In this document: one piece after another, positions 8,468-16,838 of the stretch
Position numbering within the stretch: the stretch's first letter is position 1
Layout: the number at the start of each line of letters is the position of its first letter
Assembly: GCA_944386175.1 (NCBI GenBank)
Contig: CALXAB010000010.1
Coordinates: forward strand, 1 to 42,847
DNA: 42,847 bases
Origin: an uncultured Clostridia bacterium
GTDB taxonomy: Bacteria; Bacillota; Clostridia; TANB77; CAG-508
Reading direction: 5' to 3'
Position numbers and translations under genes: made by a program
The notes under the pieces: generated by a model
Database searches by the model: none
The model's input: only the letters and a program-made list of their open reading frames with translations
What the model was told of the DNA's origin: nothing

Positions 8468-9196
8468 CTATTTTTCTAATTCTACTATTGCATGTACTTT
8501 CTGTTCTTCTTTATCCATAATAACAACTATATGTTTATTATCAACTTTAGAATATTTACAATTTACTATATCTCCTAATTTTATTTCTTTTTTGTATGAG
8601 ATTCTAACTTTATTAAATGGTCTGTCATTTTCATATATTTCTTGTGGTAAAGCTTCATATGCTAAGTCTAAATAATATAAATTATGCATATGGTTGTTTA
8701 TATCTATGTCTTTTCTACTCACTTTATATATTATATTAGATACATAACTATCTGGTACTTTTAGTTTGTCCAATTCTTTTTGATTAAATACATCTTTTTC
8801 CTCTAATGTATATTTATCCATTAAATCTTTTTCTATCTTCATTAATTTTCCTGTAACTATGTTTACCAAAACCCATTTTGAAGTTCCAATTGCACACAAT
8901 TCTCCTTTTTCATTATATAGTTCAAAATCCCTATATGTATGCATTTTCCCTCCATCTTTGCACCAAGTTTGTACTTCTAAAATCTCTCCATATTTTGGTC
9001 TTTTAATTACATTGATTTTCCAATCCATTAAAACCCAACTAGCTTTTGTTTTTTCTATTTCATTTGCTCCGAATTTTATCATATCTGAATGATATGCTCC
9101 TATATTCTCAAACATTCTTAATATTGATTTATTTTTGATCAAATTTTCCTTACCTATATCATCTAATCCTGTTCTAAATTTTTCTTTTATTATCAT
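8468..9196 (-). CDS. Acyl-ACP thioesterase (FatA/FatB-type double hotdog)
   Basis: The protein is 242 aa, the normal length of bacterial acyl-ACP thioesterases, which release free fatty acids from acyl carrier protein. Two hotdog halves are visible: the N-terminal half with a KASWVLMDWKINVIKRPKYG strand region (about residues 50-69), and the C-terminal half with DIDINNHMHNLYYLDLAYEA (about residues 163-182), which matches the Asp-x-Asn-x-His active-site motif of the family. It starts at ATG 9196 behind AAAGGTG. Its 5' flank is the 9230-9340 repeat pair, and its neighbours pyk and pgi are glycolytic, so it is probably transcribed alone. Chain-length preference cannot be read from the sequence. 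Confidence 0.88.
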   Translation of the reverse strand: MIIKEKFRTGLDDIGKENLIKNKSILRMFENIGAYHSDMIKFGANEIEKTKASWVLMDWKINVIKRPKYGEILEVQTWCKDGGKMHTYRDFELYNEKGELCAIGTSKWVLVNIVTGKLMKIEKDLMDKYTLEEKDVFNQKELDKLKVPDSYVSNIIYKVSRKDIDINNHMHNLYYLDLAYEALPQEIYENDRPFNKVRISYKKEIKLGDIVNCKYSKVDNKHIVVIMDKEEQKVHAIVELEK

Positions 9197-9229
9197 CTGC
9201 GTTCACCTTTCTTTCTTATTGGCACTCCT

Positions 9230-9340
9230 GGGACGTTCCTTTAATCCCGAAAATTAGGGAAAATGGGGACGGACCTTTTTTTAAATTTTATATAGGTCCG
9301 TCCCCATTTTCCCTAATTTTCGGGATTAAAGGAACGTCCC
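9230..9340. repeat. Type A GGGACG repeat: perfect 47-bp inverted pair
   Basis: The arms 9230-9276 and 9294-9340 are exact reverse complements (GGGACGTTCCTTTAATCCCG ... ATGGGGACGGACCT), separated by a 17-base AT loop. The right arm contains the last five codons and the stop of pgi. In RNA it would form a very stable hairpin and may act as terminator between pgi and the thioesterase gene. Confidence 0.92.
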
Positions 9341-10633
9341 CCCTAGTAATCTAAACATATTTTTCTTATATTCTTCTACTCCAGGTTGATTAAATGGGTT
9401 TATTCCCAAAATCATTCCTGACACTGCACAAGATTTTTCAAAAAAATAAATTAATTCTCCTAGATTTTGTTCATCTAATTTTTTCATTGATATCACAATA
9501 TTAGGTACATCTCCTGAAACATGTGCTTCAATTGTTCCTTCCATTGCTTTTTTATTTATATAGTCCATTCCTTTTCCAGCTAAATAATTTAATCCATCTA
9601 AATTATCATCATCAGAATTTATTTTTATATCAGTTTTAGATTTATCAATTGATATTACTGTTTCGAATAAATTCCTTCTTCCTTCTTGTATATATTGTCC
9701 CATTGAGTGTAAATCTGTTGTAAAGTCTACACCTGTTGGGAATATTCCTTTTTGATCTTTTCCTTCACTTTCTCCATATAGTTGTTTCCACCATTCTGTA
9801 AAATAGTGCATTTTTGGTTCATAATTTACTAGTATTTCTGTATTTTTATATAATTTGTATAAAATATTTCTAGCTACAGCATACTGGTAACACTCATTAT
9901 ATTTTAAATTTGGATCATTATACCTTTCCTGTGCTATTTTTGCTCCTTCCATTAATTTATCTATATCTATTCCTGCAACTGCTATTGGTAATAATCCAAC
10001 TGCTGTTAATACTGAATATCTTCCACCTATATTGTCTGGAACTACAAATGTTTCATATCCTTCTTTATTAGCAAGTGTTTTTAATGCTCCTTTTTCTTTA
10101 TCTGTTGTTGCATATATTCTACTTCTGGCTTCATCTATTCCATATTTATTTTCTAGTATTTCTCTAAATATTCTAAATGCTATTGCTGGCTCTGTTGTTG
10201 TTCCTGATTTTGATATTACATTTACTGAAAAATCTTTATCTCCTATATATTCTATTAATTCATTTATGTAATTAGGGCTTAAATTGTTTCCTACATATAA
10301 AATTTGAGGTGTTTTTCTTTGTTTTTCTGGAAGCATATTATAAAAAGAACTTGTTAATGCTTCGATTACTGCTCTTGCTCCTAAATATGATCCTCCTATC
10401 CCTATTACTACTAATACATCTGATTCTTTTTCTATTTTTTTTGCTACTTTTTTTATTTTTGCAAATTCTCTTTTATTATAATTGGTTGGTAACTCTAGCC
10501 AACCTACAAAATCATCCTTTTTGTTTGCTCTTTTATGTAAGTCTTTATGTATGTTTTCTATCACTTCTGTATATTCCAATATGTTCTTTTTTGATATTGA
10601 TGCATTTTTTAAGTTTAATTTTATATCTGCCAT
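9326..10633 (-). CDS. pgi: Glucose-6-phosphate isomerase
   Basis: The protein is 435 aa and interconverts glucose 6-phosphate and fructose 6-phosphate, linking glycolysis to sugar-nucleotide supply for the exopolysaccharide. Signatures are [11 protein letters not shown] (about residue 78), SKSGTTTEP (about 141), [11 protein letters not shown] (about 203) and the C-terminal region [16 protein letters not shown] 10633 follows AGAGGT. The last residues are odd: after the conserved MFRLL the protein ends GGTFL, read from the palindromic repeat (GGGGGACGTTCCTTTAA, 9326-9342). Members of this family usually continue with about ten more residues, so the repeat seems to have replaced the native terminus. 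Confidence 0.96.
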   Translation of the reverse strand: MADIKLNLKNASISKKNILEYTEVIENIHKDLHKRANKKDDFVGWLELPTNYNKREFAKIKKVAKKIEKESDVLVVIGIGGSYLGARAVIEALTSSFYNMLPEKQRKTPQILYVGNNLSPNYINELIEYIGDKDFSVNVISKSGTTTEPAIAFRIFREILENKYGIDEARSRIYATTDKEKGALKTLANKEGYETFVVPDNIGGRYSVLTAVGLLPIAVAGIDIDKLMEGAKIAQERYNDPNLKYNECYQYAVARNILYKLYKNTEILVNYEPKMHYFTEWWKQLYGESEGKDQKGIFPTGVDFTTDLHSMGQYIQEGRRNLFETVISIDKSKTDIKINSDDDNLDGLNYLAGKGMDYINKKAMEGTIEAHVSGDVPNIVISMKKLDEQNLGELIYFFEKSCAVSGMILGINPFNQPGVEEYKKNMFRLLGGTFL

Positions 10634-10668
10634 ATTATCTACCTCTTTTCTTTAGATTTTCTTATGCC

Positions 10669-10697
10669 ATTATATCTGTATATGGAAAAAAATTCAA
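10669..10697 (-). promoter_or_regulatory. Sigma-A-type promoter of pgi, overlapping the upstream terminator
   Basis: TTGAAT (10692-10697), a 17-bp spacer and TATAAT (10669-10674) on the minus strand lie 36 bases before the pgi start. The -35 box is part of one arm of the terminator hairpin at 10690-10714, an economical arrangement. Confidence 0.65.
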
Positions 10698-10714
10698 GCT
10701 ATTTGCTTGAATTT
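10690..10714 (-). terminator. Intrinsic terminator between spoIIP and pgi
   Basis: AATTCAAGC pairs with GCTTGAATT around a five-base loop, and on the minus strand a run of T follows. It is separated from the spoIIP stop by the inserted element at 10735-10968. Confidence 0.7.
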
Positions 10715-10734
10715 TATAATTTTGCATATTTATA

Positions 10735-10968
10735 GTTACGATTCACTGGTGTATAGGACATAATACATCATAAATATAGTATTTTTCGGTTCAATACATA
10801 ATTTAAAAAATTCTAAATTAATTTTTTGGTACCCTTTCACTTAGTCCTCGCTTCGCTCGACGTGAACATTACCCAAAAAATTAATAAAGAATTTCTAAAA
10901 TTATTTCTATCACATTCAAAATACTATATTTATGATGTATTATGTCCTATATACCAGTAAATCGTAAC
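10735..10968. mobile_element. MITE-like element with 48-bp terminal inverted repeats
   Basis: The left end GTTACGATTCACTGGTGTAT continues through AGGACATAATACATCATAAATATAG and is the reverse complement of the right end (10920-10968) with about two mismatches. The inner halves are also inverted (AATTAATTTTTTGG near 10817 and CCAAAAAATTAAT near 10873), so the whole 234 bp folds into one long cruciform; the middle is TCGCTTCGCTCGACGTGAAC. It has no ORF. It fills the 371-base gap between pgi and spoIIP and sits between spoIIP and its terminator. A non-autonomous transposable element is the natural reading. Confidence 0.75.
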
Positions 10969-11004
10969 AACTATTTTATTTGTTATAGCTATAATTTTTT
11001 TCAT

Positions 11005-12198
11005 TTATTTTAAAACTTCATTCATAACTTTAGCTAAATATTTCATACTTGTTAGGCACTGTTCCAAAGTATTACCTGTAGCCCCAACCTCAATTATACT
11101 GGCATATTTTCCTGTATGTTGGTTATATCTTGAAGTTGTAAGCATCATTGGTTTAAAAAGTCCTGGATACATTTCTTCTGCTTTTTCTTGTATTTTTATT
11201 GCAAACTTTAAATTTTGATTCCAATTAGGATGCCATAATCCTCCATTATTTGTACCTATTACAAACATTAGCTGTGCTGCTTCGTCTACATCTCCAATCT
11301 TAACAGTCGGTGCATAATCACTTCTGCTTCCTATTGCATCTCTATGTATATCAATTATTATATCTGACGGTGTTGTTTGTAATATATTTTCTACAGTAGC
11401 TAATGATTTAGTATATGAACCATTATATGCTGGATAATCATGATAATCCGTATTATGTACTACATTATAATTATACTGTTTTAAATAATTTTCTAATTCT
11501 GTCCCTACTCTTGTTACTGTAAAATTCAAATCTGTCGTTCTAAAGTTTCCTGTTTGTGTATATGGATATGCTTCACTTGGTGTATAACTTTCGCAGCTAT
11601 GTGTATGAAATAGTACTATATTTTTATTTTCTATTGTTATATCTGGTGTCATCATTTCTTGAGTTAGCTGATAGTCTGTTTGGTTTTTTATTTTTACATT
11701 TCCATATTGTGTATTAAAAGATTCACTTATCGGATTATTTGTTATAATTTGCGTTGTAATACCTGTCTGTATATCCTCCACATTATTTTTTGATGTATTT
11801 GTTACATTCTCCTGTGCTTTTGGTTCTTTTGGTTTTTCTTCTGAGATTTCTGTAATATTTTCTTTATTTTCTTGCGTTTCTAATGATTTTATCGAACTTA
11901 TTTGTGTTCCAAGTATATTTTTAAATTGACTAACAGTATTTTTATTTTCGTGATTATTATCCTTATTATTTATATTTCCCATGACTGGTATCGATTGTTC
12001 TAAACAGCCTAAAAAAGTATTACTTGTTAATCCTTGTATTCCTTTTTCTACATTTTTAATTATTTCGTTTTCTGGTTTTTGTTTGCTTTTTCCTTTATTT
12101 ATTGTATTTGTTGCAAATATTATTATTAATATTAATATAAACATGCCTAATATATATTTTATTATGTCTTTCATTTTTAGTACAGTAACATTGAACAT
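11005..12198 (-). CDS. spoIIP: Stage II sporulation protein P (N-acetylmuramoyl-L-alanine amidase)
   Basis: The protein is 397 aa. It cleaves stem peptides from peptidoglycan during engulfment of the forespore, together with SpoIID and SpoIIM. A transmembrane helix follows the start (about residues 13-31), then a long Asn/Lys/Glu-rich extracellular linker to about residue 170. The catalytic amidase domain carries HTHSCESYTP, DIHRDAIGS and IIEVGATGNTLEQC, which supply the zinc ligands and catalytic Glu. I chose ATG 12198: AAGGAG lies nine bases upstream, whereas the longer reading to 12246 has none. Its presence implies that the organism, or its recent ancestor, forms endospores. Confidence 0.93.
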   Translation of the reverse strand: MFNVTVLKMKDIIKYILGMFILILIIIFATNTINKGKSKQKPENEIIKNVEKGIQGLTSNTFLGCLEQSIPVMGNINNKDNNHENKNTVSQFKNILGTQISSIKSLETQENKENITEISEEKPKEPKAQENVTNTSKNNVEDIQTGITTQIITNNPISESFNTQYGNVKIKNQTDYQLTQEMMTPDITIENKNIVLFHTHSCESYTPSEAYPYTQTGNFRTTDLNFTVTRVGTELENYLKQYNYNVVHNTDYHDYPAYNGSYTKSLATVENILQTTPSDIIIDIHRDAIGSRSDYAPTVKIGDVDEAAQLMFVIGTNNGGLWHPNWNQNLKFAIKIQEKAEEMYPGLFKPMMLTTSRYNQHTGKYASIIEVGATGNTLEQCLTSMKYLAKVMNEVLK

Positions 12199-12324
12199 AC
12201 ATATATCTCCTTGTATCTTTAGTCTATCATATATATGTATATTCATTTATTTTGTTTTTATTCTTAATGTATTTAATTTTACTTTAGTAAAATTCGTGTG
12301 CATTTGTTAGAACGAAGCATTTTT

Positions 12325-12359
12325 TATACAATAGGAAAGTTGCCCTTTCCTATTGTATA
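12325..12359. repeat. 15-bp perfect hairpin upstream of spoIIP
   Basis: TATACAATAGGAAAG and CTTTCCTATTGTATA flank a five-base loop. No clean U tract follows on either strand, so I list it as an inverted repeat that may end the 112-aa gene transcript. Confidence 0.7.
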
Positions 12360-12361
12360 GA

Positions 12362-12402
12362 AAAATTACCATTTTAGGACGCGTTCCCAAAATGGTAATT
12401 TT
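12362..12402. repeat. GGACG-core palindrome at the stop codon of the 112-aa gene
   Basis: AAAATTACCATTTT and AAAATGGTAATTTT flank the core AGGACGCGTTCCC. The architecture equals that of the repeat at 3254-3347 with different arm bases. Its right end touches the stop codon at 12402-12404. Confidence 0.75.
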
Positions 12403-12740
12403 TAAACTTTTTTCCAAAACCAATCTAAACTGTTACTATAACTCTTCTTACCTTTTACTTTTGCTTCTACATCATCTACCCATAGATATGCAAAGAAACT
12501 GATTAATACAAAAACAAAATCTATTGCTAAACATCTAGTTAATGTTGAGACCATATATCTATATTCTTCTGATAATGTTGTAAGTTGCGCTACATGTACT
12601 ATTAAAATAATTAAATATCCAAATAAAACTATTCCAGATACTGCACTTCTGTTGATTTCTTTTGCTAAAAAAATTAATAGTACTGTTACTGCTAACATTA
12701 ATAATAAAGTAAGTGGGTTTGATATATCAAATAAAAACAT
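12402..12740 (-). CDS. Small membrane protein of unknown function
   Basis: The protein is 112 aa with ATG 12740 behind CGGAGGG. Three hydrophobic helices are visible (about residues 9-26, 33-54 and 70-88), then a charged C-terminal tail with DDVEAKVKGKK and WFWKKV. I do not recognise a family. It follows glmM by about 126 bases, in the same direction, and could be the last gene of the capsule/sortase operon or a separate unit. The stop codon abuts a palindromic repeat. The hydrophobic pattern and strong ribosome binding site make it a real gene; its function is open. Confidence 0.75.
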   Translation of the reverse strand: MFLFDISNPLTLLLMLAVTVLLIFLAKEINRSAVSGIVLFGYLIILIVHVAQLTTLSEEYRYMVSTLTRCLAIDFVFVLISFFAYLWVDDVEAKVKGKKSYSNSLDWFWKKV

Positions 12741-12866
12741 CTTTTTCCCTCCGTTTTCTTTAGTTATTTTATACTTTTATGATAACATTATTTATTAAAT
12801 ATTTCAATTATATTATATTATTTTTATATTACAGTTGTATTTCATTTTTATTACATCTATTGTCTT

Positions 12867-14231
12867 CTATTTCAAGTTTTTCTCAATTAATTCTGTTATT
12901 TCTTTAGCTTTTTTAGTAATATATTCTTGCTCTTCTCCTTCTATCATAACTCTTACTAATGGTTCTGTTCCTGAAGGTCTTATTAAAACTCTTCCATTTC
13001 CTGCAAATTCTTTTTCTAATTTTTCTATTGCTTGTTTTATTTCTTCATTTTTATCATAATCATATTTTTTATCTCCATTAACTTTTGCATTTATTAATAT
13101 TTGTGGATATAATTTTACAATTTCATTTAATTCTGAAGCTTTTTTCCCTTCTTCTAATATTGATTGTATTAACATTAATGAAGTTAAAATTCCATCTCCT
13201 GTTGGATTGTAATCTAATAATATAATATGTCCTGATTGTTCTCCTCCTAAGTTAAATCCATCTTTTAACATTTCCTCTAGAACATATCTATCTCCTACTT
13301 TTGTTTGTAATAATTCTAGCCCATTATCTCTTGCATATTTATTTAGTCCTAAGTTACTCATTACTGTTGCTACTATTGTATCTTTATTTAATTTTCCTTT
13401 TTTCCTTAAATTTGATGATATTATAGCTAGTAATTTGTCTCCATCTATTTCATTTCCTTTTTCATCTATGGCTAAACATCTATCTCCATCACCATCATAA
13501 GCAATTCCTAAGCTTAGCTTATTTTCTAATACAAATTTTTTTAGATTTTCAAGATGTGTTGAACCACAATTTTGGTTTATATTTATTCCATCAGGCTGAT
13601 TATTTATAATTTTATAATTTATTCCTAATGCCTTAAAGACCTTTTCTGCGACACTATATGTAGCACCATTAGCTGTGTCTATACCTACTACAAAATCTTT
13701 TCTATTATATTTTTCAATATTATCATCAAAATTCTTTCTGAAAAAATATACATATTCATCTATTAGATCTAATTTATATTCTGATACTCCTATCTTATCA
13801 TTTACAGCTGTTAGTTCTTCTAATTTACCTGAATCCATTACTTCTTCTATTTCTTCTTCTAAGCTATCTGGAATTTTTGTTCCTTTATTACTAAAATATT
13901 TAATTCCATTGAATTCATATGTATTATGTGATGCTGAAATAACTACTCCTGCATCTGCATTCAATTTTCTTGTTAAATATGCTACTGCTGGTGTTGGTAT
14001 TACTCCTAATAATTTAACATTTGCACCATAACTTAAAAATCCTGCTACCATTGCACTTTCAATTAAAGTCCCAGAAATACGTGTATCTCTTCCTATTAAA
14101 ATTGTTGGTGTATGGTCTGTGTGTTTTGATAGTACATATGCCCCTGCTTTTGCTACTTTATAAACCAAATCTGGTGATAATTCTGTATTAGCAATTCTTC
14201 TAATTCCATCTGTTCCAAAATACTTTCTCAT
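12867..14231 (-). CDS. glmM: Phosphoglucosamine mutase
   Basis: The protein is 454 aa. It converts glucosamine 6-phosphate to glucosamine 1-phosphate on the way to UDP-GlcNAc, the precursor of peptidoglycan and of many exopolysaccharides. The N-terminal KYFGTDGIRR, the catalytic phosphoserine loop VISASHNTYEFNGIKYF (about residues 98-114), the metal loop AYDGDGDRCLA (about 243-253) and the phosphate-binding RPSGTEPLVRVMIEG (about 416-430) are all intact. ATG 14231 follows AAGGAAG. It lies 21 bases behind a membrane protein gene in the tail of the capsule operon, which ties precursor supply to polymer export. Confidence 0.96.
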   Translation of the reverse strand: MRKYFGTDGIRRIANTELSPDLVYKVAKAGAYVLSKHTDHTPTILIGRDTRISGTLIESAMVAGFLSYGANVKLLGVIPTPAVAYLTRKLNADAGVVISASHNTYEFNGIKYFSNKGTKIPDSLEEEIEEVMDSGKLEELTAVNDKIGVSEYKLDLIDEYVYFFRKNFDDNIEKYNRKDFVVGIDTANGATYSVAEKVFKALGINYKIINNQPDGININQNCGSTHLENLKKFVLENKLSLGIAYDGDGDRCLAIDEKGNEIDGDKLLAIISSNLRKKGKLNKDTIVATVMSNLGLNKYARDNGLELLQTKVGDRYVLEEMLKDGFNLGGEQSGHIILLDYNPTGDGILTSLMLIQSILEEGKKASELNEIVKLYPQILINAKVNGDKKYDYDKNEEIKQAIEKLEKEFAGNGRVLIRPSGTEPLVRVMIEGEEQEYITKKAKEITELIEKNLK

Positions 14232-14252
14232 TGCTTATAACTTCCTTTCATT

Positions 14253-15011
14253 TTATAAATCTTTCATACTTTCTCTTAATTCTTCAAGCTTATTTATTAA
14301 ATCATTATATTGATTATAATTTGATTGTGTATTAAAAGTAACTATATTATTTTCTATTCTCCAATCGTTTGTTGTATTACTTAAAAATTCTGCCATCTGT
14401 TGTAAAATATCTAATTCTTCAAGTAATTTTTGCTTTTGATTTTCTACTTTTGCCTTTTGTTCTTCTAGTGTATCATTATTTTGGAAATATGACTTATATA
14501 ACTGTTTGTAGTAATCTGATACATTTTTATCCTCAATTTTTTGCCATGTTTTCTCTATATCAAAAAATTCTTCATATTTTTGATAATCTGTTTGTACTCT
14601 TTCTCTTTGATTTATAATTTTTTGTTTTGATAAGCTAAAATTTTTGTCATTTTGTTTAATGTCCTCTATTGTTAGAACATTTTCTAATCCTTTTCCCTCT
14701 AAAAGCATGCTACATTCATTAGCAATATCTTGCCATTGTTTCATATGTTCTTTTATAGTATTTTCTACGATAGCATAATCTCCACTTGTTTTGGTCTGCA
14801 AAGTTTCATCATCTATTGTTGTTTGTGTCTCCATTAATTCATTAATATTTTCTACTTCCGAATCTAAAATTGCAATTTGCTCTTCTTCTGCTTTTTGCTC
14901 TTTTTTTACATCATTCATAAAAATAATAAAGCCAGTTATAAAGGTTATAACTATAATCGCTAACAAAATTGCAATAATTACTAAAATTTTCTTTAGCTTT
15001 TTGTTTTTCAT
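14253..15011 (-). CDS. Membrane-anchored coiled-coil protein, unknown function
   Basis: The protein is 252 aa. A basic start (MKNKKLKK) is followed by one transmembrane helix (about residues 10-32), and the remainder is Gln/Glu/Lys-rich and almost wholly helical with coiled-coil periodicity (for example KQKLLEELDILQQMAEF). It therefore resembles a single-pass protein with a long extracellular stalk. It sits between the PHP phosphatase and glmM, all in one direction with short gaps. The ribosome binding site before ATG 15011 is weak (AGAG). It may help to organise the polysaccharide machinery, but nothing in the sequence proves this. Confidence 0.75.
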   Translation of the reverse strand: MKNKKLKKILVIIAILLAIIVITFITGFIIFMNDVKKEQKAEEEQIAILDSEVENINELMETQTTIDDETLQTKTSGDYAIVENTIKEHMKQWQDIANECSMLLEGKGLENVLTIEDIKQNDKNFSLSKQKIINQRERVQTDYQKYEEFFDIEKTWQKIEDKNVSDYYKQLYKSYFQNNDTLEEQKAKVENQKQKLLEELDILQQMAEFLSNTTNDWRIENNIVTFNTQSNYNQYNDLINKLEELRESMKDL

Positions 15012-15033
15012 ATCAAATCAACTCTTTTCTATA

Positions 15034-15060
15034 GAGAAAAAAGGGCGTCCCTTTTTCCCT
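15034..15060. repeat. Short GGGACG-core palindrome at the stop of the PHP phosphatase gene
   Basis: GAAAAAAGGG and CCCTTTTTCC flank a CGT centre (minus strand GGAAAAAGGGACGCCCTTTT). It begins at the TAG stop (15059-15061) of the upstream gene, repeating the pattern seen at gpsA, pgi and the 112-aa gene. Confidence 0.65.
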
Positions 15061-15841
15061 ATTTTTTGAATTTCATCATAATTTTTTCTTTAAAGCTTAA
15101 TTCTATATTATGTGGACCTCTGATGTCTATTCTTTTATTTCCTAATGCTAATTTTGGATTTTCTGTAGTCAGTTCTTGTAGTTTTTCTTCTCCTATTATA
15201 CTATTAATTTCTGATAAACACTCTGGTATTTTTGGATATATGGTATTTTGTCTGTGAACATCAGAACCTAAAAAGTGTATTAAATTATTTTCTAGTAATT
15301 TTTTTACTATAATTTGTGCCTTTTCTCCATATTGGCCTATTATACTTCCATAATTTGCTTGCATTAGTACACCTTTTTGTACTAAATCATATACTAAATC
15401 TGGTTCTTTTTGTATATAACTATATCTTTCTGGATGTGCTAATATTGGTACTAATTTATATTGTATCATTTGGTAAACTATATCATATAGATTCATTGGT
15501 TCTTCGTTCAGTGGCATTTCGAATAATACGTAACTTGTATCGTTTATTGTAGAGGCTTTTCCCTTTTCTAAAAGTTCTATAAGATTTTCTGATATATATA
15601 TTTCATTTCCTAAGTATAATCTTATGTCTATATTTTTGGCTTGTAAATTTTCATAAATTGCATTTATCCATACTTCTCTTTCTGGTTTATCTGTTTCGTA
15701 ATAATTTTCCATATAATGTGATGTTGATATTATTCCTTCAAATCCTACATTTTTTGCTTCTTTTATTAAATTAAATGTTTCATCTATACTTCTTGATCCA
15801 TCATCTATGTTTGGTAGTATATGTGTGTGAAAATCTATCAT
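15059..15841 (-). CDS. cpsB: PHP-family protein-tyrosine phosphatase of capsule synthesis (CpsB/YwqE type)
   Basis: The protein is 260 aa, the normal length for these manganese-dependent phosphatases, which remove phosphate from the tyrosine cluster of the CpsD kinase and so control polymer length and export. The metal-binding motifs are DFHTHILPNIDDGS at residues 3-16, a later STSHYMENYYE (about 40), LAHPERYSYI (about 137) and GSDVHR (about 192). ATG 15841 follows AAAAGGAG. It lies 22 bases behind the kinase gene, its expected substrate. The stop codon lies in a short palindromic repeat. Confidence 0.93.
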   Translation of the reverse strand: MIDFHTHILPNIDDGSRSIDETFNLIKEAKNVGFEGIISTSHYMENYYETDKPEREVWINAIYENLQAKNIDIRLYLGNEIYISENLIELLEKGKASTINDTSYVLFEMPLNEEPMNLYDIVYQMIQYKLVPILAHPERYSYIQKEPDLVYDLVQKGVLMQANYGSIIGQYGEKAQIIVKKLLENNLIHFLGSDVHRQNTIYPKIPECLSEINSIIGEEKLQELTTENPKLALGNKRIDIRGPHNIELSFKEKIMMKFKK

Positions 15842-15863
15842 TGTCTTCTCCTTTTGTTTATAC

Positions 15864-16838
15864 TTATTTTAATTTTTTCTTTTCCTCATCTAAATATTCA
15901 TTTATTTGCTTTAAAATATCGTGTGTTTTATCTATTAAAACTTCTTCACTTTTTTCGTTTTTTTGTTTATTTAATGCATTTGGTAATTCTTCTTCATCTT
16001 TAATTTTATTATCTATAGTTTTTGAGTTTTGTACTTCTCTATTTTTTACTCCATCATTTTTATTTTCCACTAAATGTGAAGCCTTTTGATATGTAATATT
16101 GCTTCTTTTTCTATTGTTACTTGTTTTTACTCTATTCATATTTGTAGATCCATAATAATATGATTGCTCATATTTTTTAGCTGAAACAGTTAGTTTATTT
16201 ACTACAACCCCTGCTATTTTACCACCTACATTTTGAATATTAGCTATTACTCTTTTTAAATCTTCTTTTTTAGTTTGTTTGCTTGCTGTTACAATTAATG
16301 TAGAATCTACTAATCTTGTTAAAATTAGTGAGTCTGTAACTAATTGGCTTGGTGTTCCATCTATAATAACAATATCACAAATTTCTTTTAATTGTTCTAA
16401 TAAATCTACCATTTGTGGTGTTATTAATAATTCTGATGGGTTTGGTGGTATATTTCCTGCTGGCATTAAATACAAGTTTTTTACTGGTGTTTCTTGTATA
16501 TAATCTATTAATTCTTTTGTTTTTTCTTCATTTTCATTTGCACCTACTCCTGACAAATAGTTTGAAAGACCTGGCCTAGGTGATACTCCAAATATTGAAT
16601 ATTGTCTTCCTTTTCTCATATCTGCGTCAAGTAATATTACTTTTTTTCCAGCTTGTGCAAATGTAACTGCTAAATTTGATGATATCCAACTTTTTCCTTC
16701 TCCTGCAAAGGTTGAAGTTATTAATACTGTTCTTAACTTTCCTTTTGTATTCATAAATTGGATATTTGTTCTTAATGTTCTAAATATTTCTGAAATTGGA
16801 GATTTGGGGTCTTGTTGTACTACTACTTCTTTTCTCAT
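15864..16838 (-). CDS. cpsD: Capsular polysaccharide tyrosine autokinase (CpsD type) with long C-terminal tail
   Basis: The protein is 324 aa. BY-kinases of this type bind the cytoplasmic tail of the Wzz-like partner and autophosphorylate a C-terminal tyrosine cluster, cycling with the PHP phosphatase. Visible are the Walker A loop AGEGKS (residues 45-50), Walker A' VILLDADMR (67-75), Walker B DIVIIDG (155-161) and the tyrosine cluster KYEQSYYYG (about 222-230). The family usually ends there; here about 95 charged residues follow, with a helical end (ILKQINEYLDEEKKK). The ATG (16838) overlaps the TAA of the partner gene, so the two are translationally coupled. Confidence 0.93.
   Translation of the reverse strand: MRKEVVVQQDPKSPISEIFRTLRTNIQFMNTKGKLRTVLITSTFAGEGKSWISSNLAVTFAQAGKKVILLDADMRKGRQYSIFGVSPRPGLSNYLSGVGANENEEKTKELIDYIQETPVKNLYLMPAGNIPPNPSELLITPQMVDLLEQLKEICDIVIIDGTPSQLVTDSLILTRLVDSTLIVTASKQTKKEDLKRVIANIQNVGGKIAGVVVNKLTVSAKKYEQSYYYGSTNMNRVKTSNNRKRSNITYQKASHLVENKNDGVKNREVQNSKTIDNKIKDEEELPNALNKQKNEKSEEVLIDKTHDILKQINEYLDEEKKKLK

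Noticed and set aside
12199-12246. Longer SpoIIP start (MNIHIYDRLK...)
   Set aside because: No ribosome binding site; the AAGGAG lies correctly for ATG 12198.
16689-16705. Unusual Walker A of CpsD (GKSW)
   Set aside because: The P-loop AGEGKS is complete; the Trp follows the magnesium-binding Ser and does not replace it.
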